Shown here one piece after another: positions 35,551-44,187 of a stretch of DNA of 64,000 nt. The position numbers and the translations under genes are program-made. Under the pieces are notes generated by a model that had not been told where the DNA came from, did not search any database, and saw only the letters and a program-made list of their open reading frames with translations. Origin of the DNA: CAVZMO01 sp963776195 (GTDB lineage Bacteria > Nitrospirota > Thermodesulfovibrionia > Thermodesulfovibrionales > SM23-35); the NCBI GenBank assembly GCA_963776195.1, contig CAVZMO010000018.1, positions 5,388 through 69,387 on the forward strand, read 5' to 3'. How positions within the stretch are numbered: position 1 is the stretch's first letter; each line of letters begins with the position of its first letter.

Positions 35551-35694
35551 TACCAATGGCCAAGGGGTTCTGCTACCTCGTGGCGATCATGGACTGGGCA
35601 AGCCGCCGGGTGCTGGCGTGGCGGCTATCAAACACGTTGGACGTTTCCTTCTGCACCGAGGCGCTTGAAGAAGCGATCAGGAAGAAACATCTAT
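35551..35694 (+). pseudogene. Transposase (IS3-type orfB) 3' exon fragment
   Basis: The sequence right after the intron encodes PMAKGFCYLVAIMDWASRRV then LAWRLSNTLDVSFCTEALEEAI, the central part of an IS3-family DDE transposase (the segment that includes the first catalytic Asp region). Family likeness ends after EEAIRKKH near 35694. No upstream exon is present, since the intron's 5' half is elsewhere. The rest of the gap to 35907 has no recognised content. Confidence 0.7.
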
Positions 35695-35928
35695 TTGCGA
35701 CCAGCGGTCTTTTTCAATTTTCGGGTTTCCTTTTGATTTCAATTCAGTTGGCCTTGTGGTTGCAAAAAGATTCCTGCTAAGACGGTTCTGGATAATTCTC
35801 TTCGTTAAGAAGGTTACAAGGCTTCTAAAATCTTCAGGATATTTTTTCCAAGCGCTTTCGCAACATTTAACTGATAGAATATTATATGACGTATTTAAAA
35901 AAAGGAAATGGGGGAAGAAAAAGAGATA

Positions 35929-36678
35929 ATGCACTTGAAGAGCGTTAAACTTGATCCGACGAAATATCCGGTAAAGGATCGGTATCCTTTTAATCTGCCC
36001 ATCTTCCAGCAGGCCGAAAAGATAGAATTTCACTCTCCTGTGACCTTCTTTCTCGGAGAAAACGGAACAGGGAAATCGACCCTTCTGAGGGGTATCTGCC
36101 ACAGGTGCGATATTCACGTCTGGAGATACAATGAAAGAAGGCGGATTGAAAGCAATCCCTATGAAGAGAAACTGTACGAAGCCGTCGATATCGAATGGGC
36201 AAACGGAGCCGTGCCCGGGTCCATATTTTCTTCGCAGACATTTCAGGATTTTGCTCAGATAGTCGATGAGTGGGCGGCTGTTGGCCCTGAGGTACTCGAT
36301 TATTTCGGCGGCAAATCGCTCTTGACGCAATCTCACGGTCAATCCATCCTGTCTTATTTCGGTGCCCGTTACAAAATCAAAGGGCTTTATCTGATGGATG
36401 AACCGGAGATGGCTTTATCACCGAAAAGTCAGCTAAAACTGCTGGAACTGATCAAAGCTATGAGTCAGGCCGGCCATGCCCAGTTTATTATTGCAACACA
36501 TTCCCCAATCATTTCTTCATGTCCCGATGCAGAAATTTACAGTTTCGATGATACGCCGATCAGGCAGATAGCATATGAAGAAACAGAGCATTACCGGATA
36601 TACAGGGATTTCATGATACATAGGGATAAGTATTTGCATGATAGATGTGCCAAGAAGGGCGTACACCCCAATCGATGA
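35929..36678 (+). CDS. Predicted AAA ATPase (ABC-like, DUF3696/AAA_21 type)
   Basis: The protein is about 249 residues. Walker A is FLGENGTGKSTLLRGI (about residue 40), the ABC-like signature lies in LLTQSHGQSILSYF, Walker B in GLYLMDEPEMALSPKSQLKLLELI, and the H-loop in QFIIATHSPII. It resembles the OLD/ABC-type single-domain ATPases often called 'AAA family ATPase'. The start at 35929 (MHLKSVKLDP) looks best by family; ATG 35908 is an alternative. It stands alone beside mobile-element debris. The role is unknown; a defence or repair function is only a guess. Confidence 0.82.
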   Translation: MHLKSVKLDPTKYPVKDRYPFNLPIFQQAEKIEFHSPVTFFLGENGTGKSTLLRGICHRCDIHVWRYNERRRIESNPYEEKLYEAVDIEWANGAVPGSIFSSQTFQDFAQIVDEWAAVGPEVLDYFGGKSLLTQSHGQSILSYFGARYKIKGLYLMDEPEMALSPKSQLKLLELIKAMSQAGHAQFIIATHSPIISSCPDAEIYSFDDTPIRQIAYEETEHYRIYRDFMIHRDKYLHDRCAKKGVHPNR

Positions 36679-36762
36679 GGTGCCCTGACAAGTCCTTGAT
36701 GCGCGTTTCTTGGCAGGTGCAGCCCTCAAAAATAGGCACGGTGTCGGGACATTCGACGGAAA

Positions 36763-37527
36763 TCACTTCATCCAATCTGCCAAATTTTTTCCGAGGGGCA
36801 TATTCTCCTGATCGAGGAACTTGTTTTGAAAGATCGCGTCGTCCCCAAAGATAACATATCTCCCCTTGCCGAGAGTGCCTGCGATTACAACGCCGAATGA
36901 CTGCCGGGCATCGGTTTCATTGAATTTCCCGTCTCTGTTCAGGTCGATCCATGCCTTCGGGCCTGTCCGGGCGATTATCCGTGCGGTAGTGCTGTCGGTC
37001 ATGAGTGCCCATGCTCCGTGAACCCCGATTTTCTTCAGCCCCTTTGTGATTTCATGTTTTTCCATGTTCGTTATAAAAAATTCTTTTGGTGCATTATTAA
37101 TCGTGTTCTCCTGTTCCTGAATCACGCCGTTTGATGCATAGACCTTCAGTCTGTTCATTAATCCTGTTAGCGGTTGCGGGATATGCAGCATAACACAGAG
37201 TTTTCCCCCTCGCTCTAAAAATCGGATAATTGCATTTATTTCTTCATGCGAAAAAGGCTGGAATGCTCCGGAGATAAGCAGGACATCTGCGGTATTCAGC
37301 GTTGCATCATTCATCTGTCCCGCGTTCACTTTTACATCATACCCTTCTTTCTTGAGTAATCCTGAGAGTCTGGAAAGCTGCAGGTCGCCCTCCTTTTCGA
37401 TGACAAATTTCTGGCCATGCCCCTGGTCAAAAATTACCGTCCGCTTTTTCGCCTCTGCCTGAACAACAGACAAAGACAATAAAAATAAGCCCATACAGAG
37501 AAACAATATGAAACGTTTGCGCTTCAT
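36763..37527 (-). CDS. Exported DUF4350-like protein with GATase-like fold
   Basis: The 254-residue protein has a signal peptide (RFILFLCMGLFLLSLSVVQAEA), and AAGGAAAGGAG lies about 6 bases before the ATG. The mature part has a Rossmann/GATase-like order (TVIFDQGHGQKFVIE, ADVLLISGAFQPFSHEEINAIIRFLERGGKLCVMLHIP), like the DUF4350 or GldG-N families used in ABC-type gliding or transport systems. A short Ca-binding-like loop (DLNRDGKFNETD) lies at residues about 195-206. No partner is seen next to it, so its function is unclear. Confidence 0.72.
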   Translation of the reverse strand: MKRKRFILFLCMGLFLLSLSVVQAEAKKRTVIFDQGHGQKFVIEKEGDLQLSRLSGLLKKEGYDVKVNAGQMNDATLNTADVLLISGAFQPFSHEEINAIIRFLERGGKLCVMLHIPQPLTGLMNRLKVYASNGVIQEQENTINNAPKEFFITNMEKHEITKGLKKIGVHGAWALMTDSTTARIIARTGPKAWIDLNRDGKFNETDARQSFGVVIAGTLGKGRYVIFGDDAIFQNKFLDQENMPLGKNLADWMK

Positions 37528-37621
37528 GCCTTCTCCTTTCCTTTTTATGTAATAAATTGGGTTTTGTTCTCAACCGCTTACTCCGGGGACCGTCGAGTGC
37601 GCTCCGGTATTCGCACAAGCA

Positions 37622-38494
37622 TCAGTCAATCATTTCAACAGTCGTCGACGGCAAAGAAACTTTTTTTTCTATCACATTTCCCTTTTCATCGAACCTGCAA
37701 GCCTGCATGAACGGGTCATGATAAAAGGTGAACCAGGCATTCTGTTCTGTTCCCTGCTGTTCCCATTCCTTTTTCATCCTGATGGTATCAAGGGGGAAGT
37801 TATCATATGCCATGACCCAAAGTGGATTATAATGGGCATGTGTCGGGAGCAGATCTCCAAGATGCAAAGCCGCTTCACCATCTGATTCTATGCTGACGAC
37901 CTGATGGCCCCGCGTATGCCCGCCGGTCCGGATAACCTTTATGCCTCTGACGATTTCCTCTTCGCCGTTTACAAGTCTTACATTGCCGCTTTCTTTCAAT
38001 ATATTAATGTTGTTCGGCCAATAGGTATGAATGGACCTCATGTTCGGATCCAGGACATCGTGCCATTCCTGCTCCTGAATGACATGTTGTGCATTAGGAA
38101 ACGCAAGGGTCAACAGACCGTCCATGTCTTGCATCACTACCCCGCCTGCATGGTCAAAGTCATAGTGGGTCAAGATCACGAAATTGATATCCTGTCTCTT
38201 TATAGAGAGCTTATCCAAGTCTTCGATGACCTTCCACTCCTCTTTGGTCCTGAAAATATTCTTCTGCTTTTCGGTTAGTTTGTTCCCGAGTCCTGTTTCG
38301 ACGAGTATCAAAGAATCGGATGTCTTTATGAGAATGGGCCGGGCAACCAAAAAAACATAATTGTCACTATCAGGCGTATATTTCTTTTGCCATAACACCT
38401 TGGGCACGACGCCGAACATTGCCCCACCGTCGAGTTCAAACGTCCCGCCGTTCAGCCAGAACAACTCAAAGTTACCTATGCGAAATCCTCTCAT
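37622..38494 (-). CDS. MBL-fold metallo-hydrolase
   Basis: The 290-residue beta-lactamase-fold hydrolase has the metal site VILTHYDFDHAGG (residues about 109-121), in which the usual HxHxDH reads HYDFDH, then TGGHTRGHQVVSI and HLGDLLPTH. The family is large (lactonases, glyoxalases, other thioesterases) and the substrate cannot be read from this. Its ATG overlaps the end of acsA by 4 bp, so both should be transcribed and probably translated together. Confidence 0.87.
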   Translation of the reverse strand: MRGFRIGNFELFWLNGGTFELDGGAMFGVVPKVLWQKKYTPDSDNYVFLVARPILIKTSDSLILVETGLGNKLTEKQKNIFRTKEEWKVIEDLDKLSIKRQDINFVILTHYDFDHAGGVVMQDMDGLLTLAFPNAQHVIQEQEWHDVLDPNMRSIHTYWPNNINILKESGNVRLVNGEEEIVRGIKVIRTGGHTRGHQVVSIESDGEAALHLGDLLPTHAHYNPLWVMAYDNFPLDTIRMKKEWEQQGTEQNAWFTFYHDPFMQACRFDEKGNVIEKKVSLPSTTVEMID

Positions 38495-40405
38495 ATCTTT
38501 AAGTCTTTCTTATTCCCTGCATATCCTATCTTGCTGAAGGCTTCTTCGATCTCACCGAGGATTGACGGGTCATCGATTGTCGAGGGCATTACATATTGAT
38601 CGCCATCGGCAATCTTCCGCATGGTGCCTCTGAGTATTTTGCCTGATCGAGTTTTAGGAAGTCTCGACACAACCACAGCTTCCTTAAAGCAGGCAATCGG
38701 ACCGATCTCGTTTCTCATCATCTGGACAAGCTCTTTCCTGACATCTTCTTCCTCCCTGACTACTCCCGACTTGAGGACCACAAGCCCTAGCGGAAGCTGT
38801 CCCTTCAGGGAATCATGAACGCCTATGACCGCACATTCAGCAATGTCCTTGTGTTGCGCCACGACCTCCTCCATCGCTCCGGTTGAAAGTCTGTGCCCGG
38901 CCACATTGATAACATCGTCAACCCTTCCCATAATATAGACGTATCCGTCTTCATCCATATAGCCGCCATCGCTTGTAAAGTAATATCCCGGGAATACCTT
39001 CATATACGCTTCTACAAATCTTTCATCGGCATTCCAGAGCGTCGGTAATGTCCCGGGAGGCAGAGGGAGTTTCACAACCACAAGCCCCTCCTCTTTAGGT
39101 CCCAGCCTTTTACCGAGACTGTCGATTATCCGGACATCATATCCCGGCACCGGCTTGGTGCACGCCCCGGGCTTTACGGGAAAATGCTCCATGCCCATAC
39201 TGTTGGCGGTGATCGGCCATCCTGTTTCGGTCTGCCACCAGTGGTCGATTACCGGTTTCTGCAAAAGATTGTGGGCCCAATGATACGTATCGGGGTCCAA
39301 CCGCTCCCCGGCGAGGAAAAGATATCTGAATCCCGACAGATCATATTGTTTGATGTATTCCCCCCGCGGGTCTTCTTTCTTTATGGCACGGAATGCCGTT
39401 GGAGCTGTGAACAGGGTCTTTACCTTGTGCTGGGAGATGACTCTCCAGAAGGCTCCCGGGTCAGGAGTGCCTACAGATTTCCCCTCGTAAAGGACAGTAG
39501 TACAGCCCGTCAGGAGGGGGCCCGTAGACAATATATGAGTGACCGACAACCCATCCGACATCGGAAGCGGCCCAGTATACCTCCCCAGGTTTTGTATCAT
39601 AAATATGTTCGAGGCTCCACCGCAGGGCAACGGCATGTCCTCCATTATCACGCACCACCCCTTTTGGTTTGCCGGTGGTGCCCGAAGTGTAAAGGATATA
39701 GAGGGGATCGGTTGCCTTTACCGGAACACAGGCAGCGGGTTCCGCCTTGGCCATGAGCTCATCCCAATCCAGGTCCCGGTCAGGAACGAGCTCAGCCTTC
39801 ACCATAGGTCTTTGAAATATTACGCATTTCTCCGGCTTATGAAGAGCAAGTTCAATGGCCCTATTCAGCAATGATTTATATTCGATCAGCCTTTTCACTT
39901 CAACCGCTCCTGAAGCGGAGACAACCACCTTAGGTTTGGCGTCATTGATCCTGAGAGCGAGTTCATGAGGGGCAAATCCACCGAAGACTACCGAATGGAT
40001 TGCTCCGAGCCGGGCACAGGCAAGCATCGCAACAACAGCCTGTGGAATCATCGGCATATAGATGATGACCGTGTCCCCTTTCGTTACCCCGAGGCTTTCC
40101 AATGCTCCTGCAAAACGGGATACCTGATCGAGCAGTTCACGGTAAGTGAATTTTTGGATCGTTTTGGTCACGGGACTGTCATAAATCAGAGCTGTCTGGT
40201 CCGCCCTTCCGCCTTCAACATGCCTGTCAAGGGCGTTATAACAGGTATTCAGCTCTCCCCCGATAAACCAGCGATAGAAAGGAGAATTTGATGGATCGAG
40301 TACCTTGTCCCACTTCTTGTACCACGTTATAGCTTCCGCCGCCCCTCCCCAGAAACTTTCGGGATCCTGAATGCTCTGATGGAAAACCTCTTCGTACTTC
40401 CCCAT
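38491..40405 (-). pseudogene. Acetyl/propionyl-CoA synthetase-like (ACS), one frameshift
   Basis: The full protein would be about 635 residues. The N-terminal frame runs from 40405 to a break near 39515: PDQTALIYDSP-type start, IYMPMIPQAVVAMLACARLGAIHSVVFGGFA, LYILYTSGTTGKPKGVVRDNGGH (AMP-binding P-loop). The C-terminal frame to 38491 holds WWQTETGWPI, TSDGGYMDEDGYVYIMGRVDDVINVAGHRLS and LPKTRSGKILRGTMR (catalytic Lys). At the break the plus strand reads GGGGG where one fewer base restores the frame, a homopolymer-type change. AAGGAGG lies upstream of the ATG. It may be acetyl- or propionyl-CoA synthetase. Confidence 0.87.
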
Positions 40406-40493
40406 AGGATGCCTCCTTAGAATTCTTTACAGAATTTTCTATATTATCATAGACAGGGTATCTACTTTTACAGGAAGATTAAGGGGAAATTTT

Positions 40494-40651
40494 TTGACGC
40501 GGGAACAGATAGAAACGCTCTTAAAGGAACAGGAAGATAATTATATTTTTTTGGGGAGGCCCTGGTCAATATGGGAGCTATCTCCGAACAACAGCTCATG
40601 GAAGAGCTGAAGGAATTCAACAAGCTGAAACTTCAAATCAACAGCTCTTAG
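40494..40651 (+). pseudogene. Small MshEN/GspE-N-like protein, one frameshift
   Basis: A TTG start with AAGGGG upstream gives TREQIETLLKEQEDNYIFLG; after a one-base slip in a T7/G4 run the sequence continues EALVNMGAISEQQLMEELKE and FNKLKLQINSS to a stop at 40651. The segment (F)LGEALVNMGAISEEQL fits the MshEN/GSPII_E_N-type repeat. The combined length is about 52 residues, so this is either a very small adaptor or a remnant of a larger gene. Confidence 0.4.
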
Positions 40652-40668
40652 AGAAGATACCGTCTTTA

Positions 40669-41388
40669 CTATTTGGTCCCCCGGTGTACGGCGACTATCC
40701 CCCCCGCCAACTTTTGATAAGAAACTTCTTTCCAGCCGACGGAGGAAATAAGATTGACCAGTTCAGGAGGAGAAGGAAAGTCCTTTATCGTCTTCCCCAA
40801 ATATTGATAGGCACAGGGGTCCGAGCCGAAAATGTTTGAAACCAAAGGCACGAATTTCATAAGATAGAGGGAATAAATCTTTGCAAAAAATGGGTTTTTC
40901 GGTTGACTAAACTCAAGACACACGAAACAACCGCCCGGTGTTGTCACCCGGTAAAATTCCTTTAATGCCTTCAACCTGTCGTTAATGTTTCTTAAGCCGA
41001 AGGTAATGGTTACCGCATCAAACATTTCATCTTTAAAGGGAAGCCTCTCTGCGTTTCCTTCTTTAAAAGTTATTTTGTCATCCAGATTCGACTGTTTGAC
41101 CTTTTTTCTGCCGATCCCGATCAGCCCCCGGGAGAAATCTAATCCCTCAATATGAGCCGAACCTTTCCAATATTTACAGAGTTCAATTGCCATATCTCCG
41201 GTACCTGTGCAGACATCGAGGATTCTGCGGCAGTCAATTTTTCCGGTCTCCCTCGCTACCCTTTTACGCCATCCGATATCGAGCCCGAGGCTCAGGAGAT
41301 GATTCAGGAGATCGTAGCGGGCAGCAATGCTCGAAAACATCTGCTCGACCTTTTTTGCGTCGCGTTGTTTATGATCAATATGATTCAT
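40669..41388 (-). CDS. ubiE: Demethylmenaquinone methyltransferase UbiE/MenG
   Basis: The 239-residue class I methyltransferase performs the last step of menaquinone synthesis, methylating the demethylated quinone. It has the family start (FSSIAARYDLLNHLLSLGLDIGWRKR), the SAM-binding motif ILDVCTGTGDMAIEL, GLDFSRGLIGIGRKK and the conserved TITFGLRNINDRLKALKEFYRVTTPGG and LEFSQP. It overlaps the phosphorylase gene by 14 bp. All mqn genes lie directly upstream on the same strand, so the cluster encodes both head-group and last-step enzymes. Confidence 0.95.
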   Translation of the reverse strand: MNHIDHKQRDAKKVEQMFSSIAARYDLLNHLLSLGLDIGWRKRVARETGKIDCRRILDVCTGTGDMAIELCKYWKGSAHIEGLDFSRGLIGIGRKKVKQSNLDDKITFKEGNAERLPFKDEMFDAVTITFGLRNINDRLKALKEFYRVTTPGGCFVCLEFSQPKNPFFAKIYSLYLMKFVPLVSNIFGSDPCAYQYLGKTIKDFPSPPELVNLISSVGWKEVSYQKLAGGIVAVHRGTK

Positions 41389-42226
41389 AATTATGAGATT
41401 TCAAGAGCGTCTTTTTCCTCAGCTTTAAACATCGACAGACTCTTTTTCGTTTCGGGTTTGTCTTTTTCAGGCTCTCTATGATGATCCTGCCGACATTCAG
41501 GGCTTCCTGATAAAAAATCTTCTTTAATTCAGTATGACTCCAGTCCGGTCCGACACCTTCGGCCCTGTTGACTATCAGATAAATCCCCGCATAACAGGCC
41601 CCTATCTCCCTTGCAAGATATACTTCCGGGCAAATGCTCTGTCCGATGACATCGCCTCCGAGAGTCCTGATCATCCTTACCTCGGCGCGGCTCTCGAAAT
41701 GCCTTCCATCGGTCACCGCGTAAACTCCACGGGACACATCCCTGTCCGGAAATATTTTGCTGCTTGTTCCCGTCAGAATATTTGCCAGATCAGGGCAGAT
41801 CGGATCGCGCATGACTAATAAATATTTATCGGAAAGATAAACATCTTTTCTCATGGACAGGTCGATATAATCATCGGGAACTATAAAATGACAGAGGCTG
41901 AGGTCTTCTTTGATCGACCCGACACCGCCTTCGGCAAAAATTGTGTCAACGCCTGCCCGTTCCAATACCCAGAAGACCTGTTTCGACGCATCGGCTCTCT
42001 TTGTACCGGCCCGCCAGCCGTGCATCCCGACCACGAGCACTTTATTACCACTGATCTCCAAGATTTTGAATTCGGGGCTATCGCCAAAGGGGGTTGAAAA
42101 TATTTCTTTATCTAAAACCTTGACCCCGGGGAGTTTAAGTGCTTCGGGGAAATTTATCGCATGAGTGCTCGACCCGCCGATAAAGGCTTTTTTTGCTGTT
42201 GGGATTGCCTGGTTATATTTCTTCAT
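41375..42226 (-). CDS. MTAP/MTIP-family nucleoside phosphorylase; candidate futalosine phosphorylase
   Basis: The 283-residue protein is a PNP/MTAP-type phosphorylase: IGGSS (phosphate), GMHGWRAGTKRADASKQVFWVL, EGGVGSIKEDL, VTDGRHFESRAEVRM, IGQSICPEVYLAREIGACYAG. In the base-specific loop, human MTAP has Asp residues (TDYD), while here it reads LIVNRAEGVG. From memory, the Pseudomonas methylthioinosine phosphorylase has NWAAG at this place and PNP has Asn, both acting on 6-oxopurines. Futalosine contains hypoxanthine. The gene sits between mqnC and ubiE, where a mqnB-like nucleosidase is expected but absent, so I infer a role on futalosine. Confidence 0.7.
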   Translation of the reverse strand: MKKYNQAIPTAKKAFIGGSSTHAINFPEALKLPGVKVLDKEIFSTPFGDSPEFKILEISGNKVLVVGMHGWRAGTKRADASKQVFWVLERAGVDTIFAEGGVGSIKEDLSLCHFIVPDDYIDLSMRKDVYLSDKYLLVMRDPICPDLANILTGTSSKIFPDRDVSRGVYAVTDGRHFESRAEVRMIRTLGGDVIGQSICPEVYLAREIGACYAGIYLIVNRAEGVGPDWSHTELKKIFYQEALNVGRIIIESLKKTNPKRKRVCRCLKLRKKTLLKSHNYESY

Positions 42227-42234
42227 AATTCTGT

Positions 42235-42261
42235 ACGCAGGCTGAAGCCTGCGGCTACAGG
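42235..42261 (+). repeat. Dispersed 27-bp hairpin repeat (copy 1)
   Basis: ACGCAGGCTGAAGCCTGCGG followed by CTACAGG, with a self-complementary core (GCAGGCTGAAGCCTGC). A variant of the same unit lies upstream of tetR on the opposite strand. It lies between the phosphorylase and mqnC genes and could form an RNA hairpin in the operon transcript. Confidence 0.65.
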
Positions 42262-42266
42262 AATTC

Positions 42267-43334
42267 TTATTTATAAACCTTCAATACATTAAACTCCGTG
42301 TCCCTCTGTGCCGGTATCTTTCCCGCATTTCTTATCAGCTCGACCATCTCATCAACAGTAATACGATGAGATATCCCGGCTGCCCGGACAACGTTCTCTT
42401 CGATCATGATGCTGCCCAGGTCATTGGCCCCAAAAGACAGGCAGATCTGTCCGATATCCTTGCCCTGCGTGACCCAAGAACCCTGGACGTTCGGAAAGTT
42501 ATCGAGAAATAAACGACTGAGAGACAGGGTCCGCAGATATTCAATGGATGAAATTGATCTGCCTCCCAGGGCGGTATTGCCCGGCTGAAATGTCCATGGG
42601 ATAAAGGACATGAACCCACCCGTTCTGCCCTGAAGGTCTCTTATCTTCTGCAGATGGGAGATTCTGTCCTCAATGGTTTCTACGGTACCGATCATCATGG
42701 TAGCTGTAGTCTTAAGCCCCAATTTATGGGCCATTGCCATGACTTCCAGCCATTTCGCAGAAGGTATCTTGTGCGGACTGATCTTTTGTCTTACCCTGTC
42801 GACGAGGACCTCCGCACCCCCGCCAGGTAATGAATCAAGGCCGGCTTTCATGAGCTCTCTCAAGGCGTCCGGAATAGACATGCCGGATGTTTCAGCGATA
42901 TGAACTACCTCAGGAGGAGACAGACTGTGGATCCTGATATCGAATTTCCTCTTTATCTCCCTGAACATATTAATGTAATAATCGATCTTCAGATCCGGGT
43001 TAATTCCTCCCTGAAGCATCACCTGAGTACCGGAGAGTTCAAGCGTCTCGGCAACCTTCTTTTCGATCTCCTCCTGACTCAAGACATAGGCGTCAGGATC
43101 ATCTTTCGATCTATAGAAGGCGCAAAAAGAGCACCGGTTCTGACAGACATTGGTGTAATTGATATTGCGGTCTATCTGAAACGTTGCGATGTCGTCGGGA
43201 TGCTTTTTTTGACGGACAGTATCTGCTGCGTGTGCCAGATCCAAAAGATCGGCCTGCTGAAACAGGAAGACGGCATTCCGGGTATCCAATCTTTTTCCAT
43301 CCACAGCATTTTCAAGAATTTGCCTGCTTTTCAT
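42267..43334 (-). CDS. mqnC: Cyclic dehypoxanthinylfutalosine synthase MqnC
   Basis: MqnC is a radical SAM enzyme that cyclises dehypoxanthine futalosine in the menaquinone route. The 355-residue protein has the 4Fe-4S SAM motif CQNRCSFCAFYR (CxxxCxxC, about residue 61), MLQGGINPDLKIDYY, HSLSPPEVVHIAETSG, LKTTATMMIGTVET and GGFMSFIPWTFQPGNTAL. The HSLSPPEV and QGG patterns distinguish MqnC from MqnE (which has QAFTAVE and SGL). It begins 4 bp after the end of mqnA. Confidence 0.94.
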   Translation of the reverse strand: MKSRQILENAVDGKRLDTRNAVFLFQQADLLDLAHAADTVRQKKHPDDIATFQIDRNINYTNVCQNRCSFCAFYRSKDDPDAYVLSQEEIEKKVAETLELSGTQVMLQGGINPDLKIDYYINMFREIKRKFDIRIHSLSPPEVVHIAETSGMSIPDALRELMKAGLDSLPGGGAEVLVDRVRQKISPHKIPSAKWLEVMAMAHKLGLKTTATMMIGTVETIEDRISHLQKIRDLQGRTGGFMSFIPWTFQPGNTALGGRSISSIEYLRTLSLSRLFLDNFPNVQGSWVTQGKDIGQICLSFGANDLGSIMIEENVVRAAGISHRITVDEMVELIRNAGKIPAQRDTEFNVLKVYK

Positions 43335-43338
43335 GTTC

Positions 43339-44169
43339 TCACACCCGCAGCTTCACAAACTGCAGTTCGGGAACCCCCTCGATCTCTCCGATCTCCGATG
43401 CCAGTTTGTAAAAAAGGAGCAGGCCTTCCTGATATGTCTTCCCGAAATCGAAACGGAGAGTTCTGAAATAATCTGTGAGAAAGGAGGAACTGAATGGCTC
43501 CCATCGCGCGGCATATTCAGCTATCTCAGATAGATGCTGCTTAGAGTAGTCCATCGATTTTTTGAAAATATCGAATATATATTCAACAGTCTCGCCCCGT
43601 GTCTCGGCAAAACCACGGCTGACAGCCCATACTGCGTAAACCATCTTTTGCCCTGTGAGTTTCTTCCACTCGTCCCCTAAATCGTAGAGATAGAAATCTT
43701 CAGCGTTCACATAGTATTTCAATGCTATGTCGCCGATCAGCAGTGCCGCATCAGCGACCGAAAGCATGCTGTCTAAATCAGGCAGGCAGGTTATATATTC
43801 CGGCTCAACCCGGTAACCGCGACTCAGGACCAGTTTCAGCAGCACCTGTGAAGTTGCCGAAGTGCTTGTGAGGGCAACTTTTTTCCCTGCCAGCTCCTTT
43901 ATGGGAAAACGGCTGAGCAGGAGAATGCTCTTCACTTCACCATCGGAGCTGACGGTAAAATCAGGGAAGAGAACAAGGGATTCCTTATGACAGGCGTATT
44001 CTATAGAAGAAATAGGTGAAATATCCAGGCTCCCATTGATTAACAGATTATTAAGCTCTGTCGGCGCACCCTTTATCAGTTCTATATCCAGCAGGGCATG
44101 ACTCTTTACCAATCCGTAGTACAATGGAAGGCAGTTTAGAAACTGAATGTGTCCTACCCTGGGTTTCAC
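43339..44169 (-). CDS. mqnA: Chorismate dehydratase MqnA
   Basis: MqnA converts chorismate to 3-[(1-carboxyvinyl)oxy]benzoate, the entry step of the futalosine route. The 276-residue protein has the periplasmic-binding-like fold of the family: RVGHIQFLNCLPLYYGL, GAPTELNNLLINGSLDISPISSIEYA, LSRFPIKELAGKKVALTSTSATSQVLLKL, AALLIGDIALKYY and VYAVWAVSRGFA. No signal peptide is present. It lies between mqnE (18 bp) and mqnC (4 bp). Confidence 0.93.
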   Translation of the reverse strand: MKPRVGHIQFLNCLPLYYGLVKSHALLDIELIKGAPTELNNLLINGSLDISPISSIEYACHKESLVLFPDFTVSSDGEVKSILLLSRFPIKELAGKKVALTSTSATSQVLLKLVLSRGYRVEPEYITCLPDLDSMLSVADAALLIGDIALKYYVNAEDFYLYDLGDEWKKLTGQKMVYAVWAVSRGFAETRGETVEYIFDIFKKSMDYSKQHLSEIAEYAARWEPFSSSFLTDYFRTLRFDFGKTYQEGLLLFYKLASEIGEIEGVPELQFVKLRV

Positions 44170-44187
44170 AACCCTGTCCTGTGCCTT

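Noticed and set aside
35677..36342. 221-codon minus-strand frame over the ATPase gene.
   Set aside because: Opposite strand of a gene with clear Walker motifs; no conserved features of its own.
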